Part shown: positions 1 to 9,278 of the stretch, piece after piece
Layout: each line of letters starts with the position of its first letter
Numbering within the stretch: the first letter of the stretch is position 1
Origin: Draconibacterium sp.
Lineage (GTDB): Bacteria > Bacteroidota > Bacteroidia > Bacteroidales > Prolixibacteraceae
Direction of reading: 5' to 3'
DNA: 64,000 bases
NCBI GenBank assembly: GCA_016705335.1
Contig: JADIYN010000019.1
Location: 57,185 to 121,184, forward strand
Position numbers and translations under genes: made by a program
Notes under the pieces: model-generated
Told to the model about the DNA's origin: nothing
Databases searched by the model: none
The model's input: the letters and a program-made list of their open reading frames with translations, nothing else

Positions 1-2077
1 GTTTCAGTTTTTCTTTTACAGAAACCCCAAATTTTTGTTCTTCATCGATTACAAGTAAACCAAGATTTTTAAACTTAACATCCTTGCTAACAACACGGTG
101 TGTGCCGATTATAATATCAATTTTTCCATCTGCCAGATCCTTTAAAGTTTCTTTTATTTCTGAAGTAGTTTTTAACCGGCTTACGTATTCAATGCGAACC
201 GGAAAATCTTTTAATCTCTCCGAAAAGGTTTTATAATGCTGAAGCGCCAAAATAGTTGTAGGTACTAAAACTGCCACCTGTTTACTGTCGGCAACGGCTT
301 TAAAAGCTGCACGAATCGCCACTTCTGTTTTTCCAAAACCCACATCGCCGCAAACAAGCCTGTCCATTGGGATCAGTTTTTCCATGTCATTTTTTACGGC
401 AATCGTGGCTTTTTCCTGATCGGGTGTGTCTTCATAAATAAATGATGCTTCCAACTCGGTTTGCATATAAGTATCGGGCGAAAAAGCAAAACCTTCTTCA
501 CTGCGGCGCCTCGCGTACAGGGCAATCAGCTCTTTCGCAATATCTTTTACCTTGGCTTTTGTGCGGCTTTTCATTTTTTGCCATGCACCTGTTCCAAGTT
601 TATTAATGTTGGGTTCGGTTCCCTCTTTTCCTTTAAATTTCGAAATGCGGTGAAGCGAATGGATGCTAACAAGGAGCGAATCATTGTCTTTGTAAACCAA
701 CCTGATTGCTTCCTGCATTTTCCCGTTTACTTCAGTTTTTACAAGCCCGGCAAATTTCCCGATTCCATGATCGATATGTACTACATAATCACCCTGGTGA
801 AGCAGATTCAATTCTTTCAACGAAATGGCTTCACGTTCGGCTTTACGGTTTTTGAGTTTAAAACGATGGTAACGTTCAAATATCTGGTGATCGGTGTAGC
901 AGCAAAATTTAAGATCGTGATCAATAAATCCTTCATGAAGAATAAAGTTAACAGGGTTAAAACTTACGCTCACTTTTGTGTCTTCAAAAATCGATTGTAA
1001 TCTTTCTATTTGCTTTTCCTGGTTCGAAAGAATAAAAATTTCGTAACTCTCATGTCTGAAAGCTGCAAGATTTTCTCCAAGTAGTTCAAAGTTTTTATTG
1101 AAAACAGGTTGTTTTGAATTGGAAAATTCGAAATGGATTTTTGGTTCAAACGCCAAATCAGAGTCAAATTCAAAAACTGTATTTTTGGCCATTTCTGATT
1201 TTAAAACCTGACCGGAAACAATTTCATTTTGAATGTTTTTCTCGCTTGCCTTATCCAGTATGGTTTGCCTGTGAATGTCGGTTACATGTGCAAAAAACTG
1301 ATTCAGGTTATTCCCAAACCAAATATTTTCAGTTTGAAAAAAGCTTACAAATGAAATGCGGGAACCTTCAATTTCTTTATCCTGAATGTTTGGGACAATT
1401 GTAATATTCTCAAATGATTCTTTCGAAATCTGGTTATCGATATTAAAGCTCCGTATTGACTCAACTTCATCGCCAAAAAAATCGAGGCGATAGGGATCTT
1501 CATTCGAAAATGAAAAAACATCCACAATACTACCGCGCACCGAAAACTGACCCGGTTCATAAACAAACTCAACACGCTCGAAACCATATTCATACAAAAA
1601 TTCATTAAGGAAATCAGTTGAAATTTTGTCTCCTTTTTTAACCCAAAGTGTATTTGATTTCAACCCGGCCTGCGAAATAACGGTTTCTACCAGCGCTTCG
1701 GGATATGTAACAATAATATATGGTTTTTCGTTCAGCCAGATTTTGTTTAAAACCTCGGTTCGCTGTACAATATTTTCCTGTTCGGTTTGTCCGTAATGAA
1801 TCGACCTTTTAAAGGACGAAGGGAAAAAGAGGGTGTTTTCCGTAATCCCAAGATTATTTAAATCATCATAAAAATAGGCTGCTTCCTCTCTGTCGTTCAG
1901 CAGGATAGTAAATGTTTTTGATGTTTTTCGAAAAAGGTTGGCAAGTAATATGGTTTTGGAAGAGCCAATAAGTCCTTTCAGATGAATTTTTTCACCCGGG
2001 GGGGTATTCAGTTTTTCAATTATTTTTTTGAAATTTTTCTGCCCCTGAAAGTATTTTAGAAACTGCCCCGTCTGCAA
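1..2077 (-). CDS. mfd: Transcription-repair coupling factor Mfd (N-terminal part, cut by the window edge)
   Basis: Mfd removes RNA polymerase stalled at DNA lesions and recruits UvrA. About 692 codons are present without a break; the C-terminal part of the motor lies beyond the left edge. In order there is a UvrB-like N-terminal module (the segment YGFERVEFVYEPGQFSVRGS near residue 170), the RNA-polymerase-interacting domain beginning GDYVVHIDHGIGKFAGL near residue 440, and the first translocase domain with Walker A GDVGFGKTEVA near 577 and the DEEQ box near 680. No ATG lies near the expected N-terminus and an in-frame TAA sits two codons upstream, so translation most likely starts at the TTG at 2077. 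A possible -7 box TATCTTTG lies just upstream at 2093-2100. Identity is certain; the start codon is inferred. Confidence 0.95.
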   Translation of the reverse strand, partial: MQTGQFLKYFQGQKNFKKIIEKLNTPPGEKIHLKGLIGSSKTILLANLFRKTSKTFTILLNDREEAAYFYDDLNNLGITENTLFFPSSFKRSIHYGQTEQENIVQRTEVLNKIWLNEKPYIIVTYPEALVETVISQAGLKSNTLWVKKGDKISTDFLNEFLYEYGFERVEFVYEPGQFSVRGSIVDVFSFSNEDPYRLDFFGDEVESIRSFNIDNQISKESFENITIVPNIQDKEIEGSRISFVSFFQTENIWFGNNLNQFFAHVTDIHRQTILDKASEKNIQNEIVSGQVLKSEMAKNTVFEFDSDLAFEPKIHFEFSNSKQPVFNKNFELLGENLAAFRHESYEIFILSNQEKQIERLQSIFEDTKVSVSFNPVNFILHEGFIDHDLKFCCYTDHQIFERYHRFKLKNRKAEREAISLKELNLLHQGDYVVHIDHGIGKFAGLVKTEVNGKMQEAIRLVYKDNDSLLVSIHSLHRISKFKGKEGTEPNINKLGTGAWQKMKSRTKAKVKDIAKELIALYARRRSEEGFAFSPDTYMQTELEASFIYEDTPDQEKATIAVKNDMEKLIPMDRLVCGDVGFGKTEVAIRAAFKAVADSKQVAVLVPTTILALQHYKTFSERLKDFPVRIEYVSRLKTTSEIKETLKDLADGKIDIIIGTHRVVSKDVKFKNLGLLVIDEEQKFGVSVKEKLK

Positions 2078-2092
2078 GTTTTAAATTTTGGG

Positions 2093-2100
2093 CAAAGATA
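2093..2100 (-). promoter_or_regulatory. Possible -7 promoter box for mfd
   Basis: The minus strand reads TATCTTTG, matching the Bacteroidota -7 consensus TAnnTTTG, 16 bases upstream of the proposed TTG start. No clear -33 TTTG is seen, so support is moderate. Confidence 0.35.
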
Positions 2101-2233
2101 AAGAAATATTGGATGCCGGTTACCGGATTCCGGATACTGATTAATTTACTATTTAACTATTTACCATTTACTATTTGTTGAATCCTTGGAACCAGATACC
2201 AGTTCTTTTAACGTATTACCCGCAATCCGTTTT

Positions 2234-2806
2234 CTAACCCTTATCTTTTAAAAACTCAAGCACCATTTCGGCATCTTTTGCAGCATCAACCTGCTCGTTT
2301 TTATAGGCAATTTTTCCTTCTTTGTCAATAATAAAAGTCCAGCGACTTGCTGTTATTCCCCTGATCAGGTTAACATTTTGCCCATCAATTTCTTTTGTAA
2401 CTGTGCCTCCATCACGTGTGGGCACTCCAAATTTTCCGGCAATTTCACCCGATTCATCCGAAAGGAGAGCGAAGTTGAGGTTTTCAGCCTGTTTAAAGAT
2501 TTTCAAACCCTCAACATTATCGCCACTAATTCCAACCACAATGGCATTTGCCGATTCAATGGCAGGTTGTGCATCACGGTATGCACAGGCTTGTTTTGTG
2601 CAACCTCCCGTCATAGCTGCCGGATAGAAATAAACCACAATGTATTTTTTACCCTTGTAATCATTTAAATTCCAGGTGCTTCCATCGTCGGCAGTGGCAT
2701 TAAAAACGGGAGCTTTATCACCTACTGAAAGTACTTTGGAGTTCTGGCCAAAAGTAATTCCGGCACTAATCAGGAAAGTAAAAAGAGAAAATAATACTCG
2801 TTTCAT
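2234..2806 (-). CDS. Secreted PrxQ/BCP-type peroxiredoxin
   Basis: A thiol peroxidase of the AhpC/TSA superfamily, 190 aa, that reduces hydroperoxides. An N-terminal signal peptide (hydrophobic residues 4-19, cleavage near GITFGQ) predicts export to the periplasm or envelope. The peroxidatic cysteine is C69 in the motif PAAMTGGCT, and a second cysteine, C74, lies five residues later, the spacing of atypical two-cysteine PrxQ/BCP enzymes. The downstream segment SRWTFIIDKEGKI is the usual conserved strand. The gene stands alone between mfd and a divergent zinc-ribbon gene. The periplasmic reductant is not encoded nearby. Confidence 0.9.
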   Translation of the reverse strand: MKRVLFSLFTFLISAGITFGQNSKVLSVGDKAPVFNATADDGSTWNLNDYKGKKYIVVYFYPAAMTGGCTKQACAYRDAQPAIESANAIVVGISGDNVEGLKIFKQAENLNFALLSDESGEIAGKFGVPTRDGGTVTKEIDGQNVNLIRGITASRWTFIIDKEGKIAYKNEQVDAAKDAEMVLEFLKDKG

Positions 2807-2944
2807 TTTTGTATTTTTTGTTTCATCACTTAAACATTTGGGTTTATAAAAAGTTTCGGTTATTAATTTAAAAGGGAATAATAGTCATAATGCAACGTAG
2901 CGGGTTTAAATCTTTTAACTAACTTTAAGCCAACTCGTTGAATT

Positions 2945-3361
2945 ATGGGACATGCTTACAAATACCGATGTGAACACTGTGGTTATGAAGAACAATTTAA
3001 CCAGGGTCATGGTTTTATGGTGCACTCGCAACCGCTTGGTGAATATTTGAAACAGAGCCAAAAGCTGTTTCATTACAAAACACAAAATGTACTCGAAGAT
3101 CTTGCAAAGGAGGATGGCAATTTATATCTGAAAGCAGGATTTCAGATTTATAAATGCCCCAAATGCAAAATTTTACAGGACAAGACGGAAGTAACTGTTT
3201 TTAAGGATGAAATTGTAATACACAAAAGTGAATTTCGTTGCAGCGCTTGTCGCACGAGATTAAAACTCACCAACATTCACCGTTTGAAAAAAGCGATTTG
3301 TCCGAATTGCCATAAGCGTACTTTTCAAATGAATCATAACCATTCTGATTTGTGGAATTGA
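2945..3361 (+). CDS. Zinc-ribbon protein of unknown function
   Basis: A 138-residue protein with four CxxC knuckles: CEHC near residue 9, CPKC near 71, CSAC near 99 and CPNC near 119. This is enough for two zinc ribbons, one per half. The middle (residues 25-65) looks helical. There is no signal peptide, so it is probably cytoplasmic. It is divergent from the peroxiredoxin gene. I do not recognise a named family; nucleic-acid or protein binding is a guess from the zinc ribbons only. Confidence 0.7.
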   Translation: MGHAYKYRCEHCGYEEQFNQGHGFMVHSQPLGEYLKQSQKLFHYKTQNVLEDLAKEDGNLYLKAGFQIYKCPKCKILQDKTEVTVFKDEIVIHKSEFRCSACRTRLKLTNIHRLKKAICPNCHKRTFQMNHNHSDLWN

Positions 3362-3430
3362 TATTTCCGGACTTGTCAACGTGCGAACCCGATTGTTATC
3401 GGAGCTGACAGCGTTAAGATTAGGGATAAA

Positions 3431-4174
3431 CTAAAATTTTGAATTGACCCCGTCTGCAAGTTCCTTAAACAAAATGTTTTTTGGAAATCGTTCTGTAAGA
3501 ACCTTAAAATGAACCTGTCCCTTTTCGGGTTGTTTTTCCACTTTTGTATATATCCTTCCTAAAAAATAATGTGCCATTGTTGACAATATCAAATCTTTGT
3601 CGCGGCTGAATTTTTCAAGAGTGGAAAGTGATTGCAGGTATTTTTCTGATTTGTTTCCAAAAGAAAACGGATTCATATTTTCATCGAAATAATCAAAAAG
3701 AGTAAGGTAAAAATCGAATAAATTTCTTTTGTCTCCCAAAAAAGTCAGATCTTCTTTCCTGAGGATTTCAATTTGTTTACGAACATCAGAACGAATAATT
3801 AAAGCGCCAACGAAATTATATCTCTTTATTTCATAACGCATTTCGTATGACAATTTAATCAGGTTATTGATTTTGGCTTCACGAGTTGTTTGTTTTGAAT
3901 TGTCAAATTCGTCCAAAACCTCGTTTAACACTTTTGCATCCTGTTTCGATTTTGACAAGCTGTATTTCCACCAAAATAAATCAAGTTTAAGAATGTTGTG
4001 ATAAAACGGGTCAACACTTGCGTTTTTCTGTTCAAGTGCTTTTTCGGCTTCGATAAATTGTTGATTGTAAATTAAAGTGAAAATACTTTGAACTGTTGTA
4101 TCTTTTTCAGCTGAAAATAAGGCTGGCAAAAGGGAAATCATTAAAACTACAATTACCAAAAAACGCAGATTCAT
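3431..4174 (-). CDS. Secreted helical-repeat protein of unknown function
   Basis: A 247-residue protein with a clear signal peptide (hydrophobic residues 5-21, ending FSAEK). The mature part is predominantly helical, with segments such as FYHNILKLDLFWWKYSLS and a final block resembling a TPR hairpin (AHYFLGRIYTKVEKQPEKGQ). It starts 10 bases after the stop of the upstream ElaA-like gene, so the two are probably co-transcribed. No enzyme motif is visible and no function is proposed. Confidence 0.7.
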   Translation of the reverse strand: MNLRFLVIVVLMISLLPALFSAEKDTTVQSIFTLIYNQQFIEAEKALEQKNASVDPFYHNILKLDLFWWKYSLSKSKQDAKVLNEVLDEFDNSKQTTREAKINNLIKLSYEMRYEIKRYNFVGALIIRSDVRKQIEILRKEDLTFLGDKRNLFDFYLTLFDYFDENMNPFSFGNKSEKYLQSLSTLEKFSRDKDLILSTMAHYFLGRIYTKVEKQPEKGQVHFKVLTERFPKNILFKELADGVNSKF

Positions 4175-4184
4175 TGGGTTATCA

Positions 4185-4634
4185 TTAAATTTTGGGTTGA
4201 AAAATCATACCAAAATGAGGGATTCCGTCCTCAAGGTATTCATCTGTAACTATTTCAAAACCCAAATTTTCGTAAAACTTTCGCAGGTATTTCTGTGCGC
4301 TGATTTTGATTTTTGTGGCTTTCCATTCTCTTAAAATGAAATTTTTTGCTTCATTCATCAATTCAATTCCAAGTCCGGTTCCACGTTCTGATTGTTTAAC
4401 TACCACCCGGCCAATTGAATATTCAGAAAAACGGGTTCCGGGTTTTAACAGGCGTGAATAGGCAATTATTTCATTGTTCTTTTTTATAAATTGATGGACA
4501 GCAGATTTATCCAAACCATCCAAATCGTTGTAAACACAGTTTTGTTCAACCACAAATATTTCGGCACGAAGTTGAAGGATTTCGTACAGTTCATCAAAGT
4601 TTAGTTCCTTAAAAGTTTTGAATTCGAAATTCAT
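4185..4634 (-). CDS. ElaA-family GNAT N-acetyltransferase
   Basis: A 149-residue member of the Gcn5-related N-acetyltransferase superfamily. The N-terminal RAEIFVVEQNCVYNDLDGLD is the hallmark of the ElaA subfamily. The acetyl-CoA loop follows as SERGTGLGIELM near residue 85, and the C-terminal YLRKFYENLGFEIV is the usual last strand and helix. The substrate is unknown for most ElaA proteins. It is likely in an operon with the secreted helical protein downstream. Confidence 0.85.
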   Translation of the reverse strand: MNFEFKTFKELNFDELYEILQLRAEIFVVEQNCVYNDLDGLDKSAVHQFIKKNNEIIAYSRLLKPGTRFSEYSIGRVVVKQSERGTGLGIELMNEAKNFILREWKATKIKISAQKYLRKFYENLGFEIVTDEYLEDGIPHFGMIFQPKI

Positions 4635-4658
4635 ATTTCACAAATAATTTAATTTCTA

Positions 4659-4687
4659 ATATCCAATTCTCAATTGTTTGGATATTG
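4659..4687. repeat. Intergenic AT-rich inverted repeat
   Basis: AATATCCAA and TTTGGATATT form an inverted repeat around an AT-rich loop between the ElaA-like gene and the permease. A further TTGGATATT copy lies some 25 bases on. There is no U-tract, so it resembles a small intergenic repeat more than a terminator. Confidence 0.45.
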
Positions 4688-4725
4688 ATCATTGAATATT
4701 CTTTATTGGATATTTTACTTACTTT

Positions 4726-6084
4726 TCAAAAAAACAAACTTGCTATCATTGTGAATACAAGTCCGCAAACTGCTATAATTGATTCCATGACTGTCCAAGA
4801 TTGCAGGGTTTGTTTTTCTGTCATTCCGAAGTATTTTCCCACGAGCCAGAAACCGCTGTCATTTACATGAGACAACAAAGTTGCACCCGAAGCAATGGAC
4901 AAAACAATCAATGCACGTTGCGGATCATTCAATTCAAATTCGCCCAAAACCGGCGCAATAATTCCGGCGGCGGTAATCATGGCAACAGTAGCCGAGCCTT
5001 GCGTAACACGCACAACAGCAGCCAGCAGCCAGGCCAGTAGAATTGGTGGCAAAGAAGAATTAGCCATCGATTAGGCCATAATTTTCCCGATGCCACTGTC
5101 AACCAGAACTTGTTTTAAAACACCACCTGCACCGGTTATTAATATGATAATTCCGGCTGGGCCAAGTGCTTTTGTACTCAATTCAAGTACTTTTTGTTTA
5201 TTCATTCCGCGTTTGATACACAAAAAATAGGATGCAATTAAAGTGGCAATAATCAATGACGAAAATTGATGGCCAAGAAACAGCAAAACATCCGTAAAAA
5301 TTGATTTTGGGAAAAACCCTTTTTCTACTGCCAGTCCGGTAAAAGTATTTATCAAAATTAATACAAGCGGAATTGAAATAATAAGTGCAATGATTGAAAA
5401 TGAAGGTAAATTGTTTTCATCGTAGTCTTTAACATCGGGTTTGTACAATTCGGTCGGTGCCTCAATATAAATTTTCTTTGAAATATAACCGCCCCAAACC
5501 GGACCGGCAATTATTGCAATAGGGAATCCGATAATTATGCCCAGAAAAATCACCCATCCCAACTGAACATTGATAATATCGGCGACAGCGACGGGGCCGG
5601 GAGTTGGCGGCACAAAACTGTGTGTAACTGCCAATCCTGCCAATAATGGGATTCCATAATAAAGCAATGATTTTTTTGAATCACGTGCAAGTGCATAAAT
5701 AATTGGTACAAGAATGATGAATCCCACATCTAGAAAAACGGGAATTGCAACCACAAAACCGGTAACAACCATTGCCCAGGGAGCGCGTTTTGTACCAAAC
5801 TTTTTTAATAATGAATGAGCAAGAGATTCTGCGCCACCCGAACTTTCGAGCATCTGCCCGAAAATTGCGCCCAACCCAACTACAGTTGCTACAAAACCAA
5901 GTGTTCCGGCCATCCCATCCTGAATTGCTTTTGTAACATCATTCAAAGGCATTCCGGCAATAATACCCACGTAAATGGCAGTTATCAACAGCGAAATAAA
6001 AGCACTGATTTTCATTTTCAGTACCATAAAAAGTAAAAGTGCAACTGCTGAAATTACGATGAATATGAGAAATGACGTGGACAT
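4726..6084 (-). pseudogene. GntP-family gluconate:H+ symporter interrupted by an in-frame TAA
   Basis: An inner-membrane permease of the GntP (gluconate/organic acid:H+ symporter) family. Read through the stop it gives about 451 residues, the family's normal length, with about a dozen hydrophobic segments and the family signatures HSFVPPTPGPVAVADI near residue 158 and LRVAQGSA-like VRVTQGSATVAM near 359. After GSGIGKIMA-type sequence (DSGIGKIMA) an in-frame TAA at 5071-5073 is followed in the same frame by SMANSSLPPILLAWLL, which continues the family alignment. This is a substitution, unlike the indels seen elsewhere. The permease may be truncated, or a base may be miscalled (GAA to TAA would suffice). 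It lies downstream of an arylsulfatase. The exact substrate is unknown. Confidence 0.8.
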
Positions 6085-6155
6085 TAAATTAAGTTTTGAT
6101 TAGGATGTTAAAGTTAGAAATTGAGTCGGGTTCTGCAAGTACCAGGTTAAAAAGG

Positions 6156-6183
6156 ATGGCATCTGCAAAACTGACGATGCCAT
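6156..6183 (-). terminator. Rho-independent terminator after the arylsulfatase
   Basis: On the minus strand ATGGCATC and GATGCCAT form an 8-bp stem, followed by CC and five T. It lies just past the sulfatase stop codon and before the permease gene. Confidence 0.6.
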
Positions 6184-6223
6184 TCAATATTCAAATTCTC
6201 AATTATCAGGATAGACGGAGTTT

Positions 6224-7675
6224 CTATTTTCTTCCAATTTCCCTTGAACCTGCACCTTTTTCCATTCCTACATTCAAATCTCCGAGTTCAATCCGTGCGG
6301 TTTCAACAATTTGCATTATTTCAGCTGCTTTTTCGGGATAATATTCTATTACATTATATTGTTCGCCGGGATCGCGCATCATATTGTACAGTTCTGGTTT
6401 TTCAACTTTCATACTTATTCTTTTACCACCGTAGCCATCTTTCGCGGGTTCGGTATTGTATGATTGCCAGGTGTGTGGCAAAACCAATTTCCAGTTTCCT
6501 TTGCGAACGCCGTTAAGGTTGTTTTTTCCGTAGTAAAACAAAATATTGTCGCGGGGTTCAGCATCTGTGTTTCCTTTCCAGAGTTCTGTAATATCAACGC
6601 CATCAATTTTTAATGCAGGCAGGTTTGTTCCTGCAATTTTTGCAAAACTTGGTAAAATATCCACAGCACAACCAATTTTACTGCAAATGGTTCCGGCAGG
6701 TGTTTGTCCCGGCCATTTTATGATAAACGGAACCCGTTGTCCACCTTCCCAGCTTGTGGTTTTTCCTTCACGCAATCCGCCAGCCGAACCGGCATGATTT
6801 CCGTAATTCAGCCACGGGCCGTTGTCGGTAGTAAAAATAAAAATTGTGTTTTCCGAAATTCCGTTTGCTTGTAAGGCTTTTTCAATTTCACCTACGACCA
6901 GTCAATTTCCATCATTACATCGCCATAAAAACCTTGTTCGCTTTTTCCGCGAAATTTATCGGAAACTCCAAGTGGAATGTGTCCCATAGAATGTGGTACA
7001 TACAAAAAGAAAGGCTTTTTCGCATTTCGGTTGATAAAATCAACGGCTTTTTCTGTGTATAAAGTTGTAAGATTATCCTGATCCTGTAAAGTTTCAATAT
7101 ATTTCTTTGTTTCGTTACCTTCAATCAGTGGTAATTCAGGATAATTGTCCCGACCTTCACCCGGTTTATAATGAGTTCCATCGACATGTACTGGCCACAT
7201 ATCGTTTGAGTATGGAAGTCCTGTGTATTCATCGAAGCCATTTTGTAAAGGCAAAATTCTTTGTGATGTCCCAAATGCCATTTCCCGAAAATTGCTGTTG
7301 TATAACCCTTTTCTTTAAGCATTTCGGCAATTGTGGTTTCATTTTGGTTAATTCCGACAGTATCCTGAGGGAAAAGTGCTCCTGATATTCCAATTCGATT
7401 TGGATAACAACCTGTAAGCAATCCGGCCCGTGAAGCGCTGCAAACCGGTTGCGCCGAGTAGAAATTTGTAAAACGCATTCCTTCGGCAGCCATTTTGTCG
7501 AGGTTGGGCGTTGTCCAGCCGGTAGCGCCCTGGGTGCCAATATCACCGTAACCCATGTCGTCGATAAAAACTACAACGAAATTGGGTTGAGTTGATTTTT
7601 TAACTTCTGTTTTTGTTGAACATGAAAAAAGTAAAAAGGCAAAAAGAAGGCAAGAAGAATAGCAATTTTGTTCAT
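6224..7675 (-). CDS. Arylsulfatase, probably a lipoprotein (three frameshifts)
   Basis: A type I sulfatase of the alkaline phosphatase superfamily that hydrolyses sulfate esters. The N-terminus MNKIAILLA, joined across a break, leads to the lipobox LLFSC, so envelope anchoring is likely. Metal-binding DDMGYGD begins the domain. The maturation motif is CSASR (C-x-A-x-R), whose cysteine becomes formylglycine. KWHLGH and TDNGPW follow in the expected order. Three breaks (near 7645, 7265 and 6895) are each repaired by adding one base; the second is GAATTTTGCC for an expected GAATTTTTGCC. They are probably sequencing errors. It sits upstream of the GntP permease. The sulfated substrate cannot be told from sequence alone. 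Confidence 0.85.
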
Positions 7676-7767
7676 TTTATTCGGTTTTAATTGGTAAAAT
7701 AACTTTCGAAGATGAACAAATATAACCATTTCAGAAAACATTCAATATCAAAAAAGGGCTTTAAAAA

Positions 7768-7793
7768 AAGGCCATCTCAAATGTGATGGCCTT
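7768..7793 (-). terminator. Rho-independent terminator after pyrF
   Basis: AAGGCCATC and GATGGCCTT form a perfect 9-bp stem with an 8-base loop. On the minus strand a run of seven T follows, 27 bases past the pyrF stop. Confidence 0.85.
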
Positions 7794-7819
7794 CATTAAA
7801 ATATCATTTCATTGCAATT

Positions 7820-8653
7820 CTAAATCAAATTTGCATCCTTTAAAAGTTGTTCCATTTCCTGTTGAACTTCTTTGGCAGCTTCACAGGCTTTTTCTGCAAA
7901 ACCTTCCCCATTTGAAGCATATATAATTGCTCTTGAAGAATTTACAAGCAATCCGCATTTGCTATTCATTCCAAATTTTGCAACCTCCTGCAAACTTCCG
8001 CCCTGTGCGCCAACTCCAGGTACAAGTAAAAAATGATTGGGAACTATTTCCCTGATTTCTTTTAACTTTTCTGCTTTTGTTGCGCCAACCACATACATCA
8101 TATTTTCTTCGCTTCCCCAGTTTTGAGAAGTTTTTAGTACCGATTCAAAAAGTAAATTTCGACTTTCTTCGTCCTTTAAAAACTGAAAATCGAAAGCACC
8201 TTTATTTGATGTAAGCGCCAGAAGAATTACCCATTTATAGGGATAAGTCATAAATGGTTTTACTGAATCTTCACCCATGTAAGGAGCAACTGTTACCGCG
8301 TCAAAATTCATTTTTTCGAAAAATGCACGTGCATATAAATTTGAGGTGTTCCCAATATCACCTCGTTTTGCATCTGCTATCAGGAACAGATTAGGGTAGT
8401 TTTCACGAACATAATGCACTGTTTTTTCAAGGCTTTCCCAACCTTTCGAACCCAAACTTTCATAAAAAGCAAGGTTAGGTTTGTAAGCCACTGAAAATTC
8501 TGCTGTCGCATCAATTATTTCTTTATTGAATGAAAACACAGGATCCGTAGTATCAAGCAAATGTTTTGGAATTTTCAGGATATCAGTATCCAATCCAACG
8601 CAAAGGAAACTGCGTTTTTTTTGTATTTGTTCGAAAAGTTGTTGTTGATTCAT
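7820..8653 (-). CDS. pyrF: Orotidine-5'-phosphate decarboxylase, type 2
   Basis: The enzyme converts OMP to UMP, the last step of de novo pyrimidine synthesis, in the cytoplasm. The protein is 277 aa, the usual size of the long type 2 form. The N-terminal FLCVGLDTD strand is present and the catalytic motif DAKRGDIGNTS is at residues 94-104, with D94 and K96 as the expected active-site pair. The phosphate-binding end LVPGVGAQGG lies near residue 210. A strong terminator follows. It is transcribed in the same direction as prfA and purM upstream, but a 78-base gap and the DUF4160/DUF2442 pair separate them. Confidence 0.95.
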   Translation of the reverse strand: MNQQQLFEQIQKKRSFLCVGLDTDILKIPKHLLDTTDPVFSFNKEIIDATAEFSVAYKPNLAFYESLGSKGWESLEKTVHYVRENYPNLFLIADAKRGDIGNTSNLYARAFFEKMNFDAVTVAPYMGEDSVKPFMTYPYKWVILLALTSNKGAFDFQFLKDEESRNLLFESVLKTSQNWGSEENMMYVVGATKAEKLKEIREIVPNHFLLVPGVGAQGGSLQEVAKFGMNSKCGLLVNSSRAIIYASNGEGFAEKACEAAKEVQQEMEQLLKDANLI

Positions 8654-8731
8654 GTTGGAATATTTGTAGGAAGGCTAGTGACCGAAGAAAGTAGTGCTTC
8701 CAATGCTAATAAATTTATATTTGAAAATAAG

Positions 8732-8983
8732 TTAATATCCAAATCTTCCCTCAATAATACCAATTACAGAAAGGTCTTCATCCAAATCAGGCCAGTGCAA
8801 CCCTGTTCCACCACAAATAATTTCGATATTATTTCTTTCTTTCACTGTTGCGTTTTTAAGTTTATTGTTTTTCTCAACAGGGAAACGGATTTCTTTATTA
8901 TCCGACATTAACATGCAGATCATTCCGTTTTCGTGCCAAACTTTGCTTACAGTAAAAATCAATTCAGCTACCATGTACTTCAT
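8732..8983 (-). CDS. DUF2442 domain protein
   Basis: A small acidic 83-residue protein. The C-terminal GTGLHWPDLDEDLSV matches the signature of DUF2442, and EIRFPVEKNNKL is the usual upstream strand. Its start overlaps the end of the DUF4160 gene by 20 bases, a tight translational coupling. DUF2442 proteins are often found beside DUF4160 proteins and have been suggested to act as toxin-antitoxin-like pairs; no activity is established. Functional assignment is therefore open. Confidence 0.8.
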   Translation of the reverse strand: MKYMVAELIFTVSKVWHENGMICMLMSDNKEIRFPVEKNNKLKNATVKERNNIEIICGGTGLHWPDLDEDLSVIGIIEGRFGY

Positions 8984-9200
8984 TCCATCTGCTTTTAATT
9001 AATTCAACATTTTCTTTAATCAGTTCTTCAGCCGTTTTCAGTTCATTAACTTTCATTCCCTGCGAAAATTCAAGTTCAATGGGTTCCATCCAATATTTGG
9101 CAAAACCTCCTGCTTTTCTAACGTGAATATGCATTGGTTCGTTTCCTTCATTTGCATAAAAGAAAAAAACAAATCCAAATTTTCGAAAAACTTCAGGCAT
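8964..9200 (-). CDS. DUF4160 domain protein
   Basis: A 78-residue protein whose N-terminal half contains the DUF4160 signature: FGFVFFFYANEGNEPMHIHV, with the conserved H-x-H. It is the upstream member of an overlapping pair with the DUF2442 gene. No signal peptide is present. The pair could be a toxin-antitoxin-like or other two-gene regulatory module, which is inference from gene arrangement only. Confidence 0.8.
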   Translation of the reverse strand: MPEVFRKFGFVFFFYANEGNEPMHIHVRKAGGFAKYWMEPIELEFSQGMKVNELKTAEELIKENVELIKSRWNEVHGS

Positions 9201-9278
9201 ATTTCAAGTTTTTTCCAAAGTTAAAGAAGTTCAAATTAGTAAAAAAAATCGTGTTCGAATCATCAAAATGAGGACTTT

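Noticed and set aside
461..1404. Plus-strand open frames opposite mfd
   Set aside because: They are antisense to an uninterrupted conserved Mfd frame and have no protein-family resemblance.
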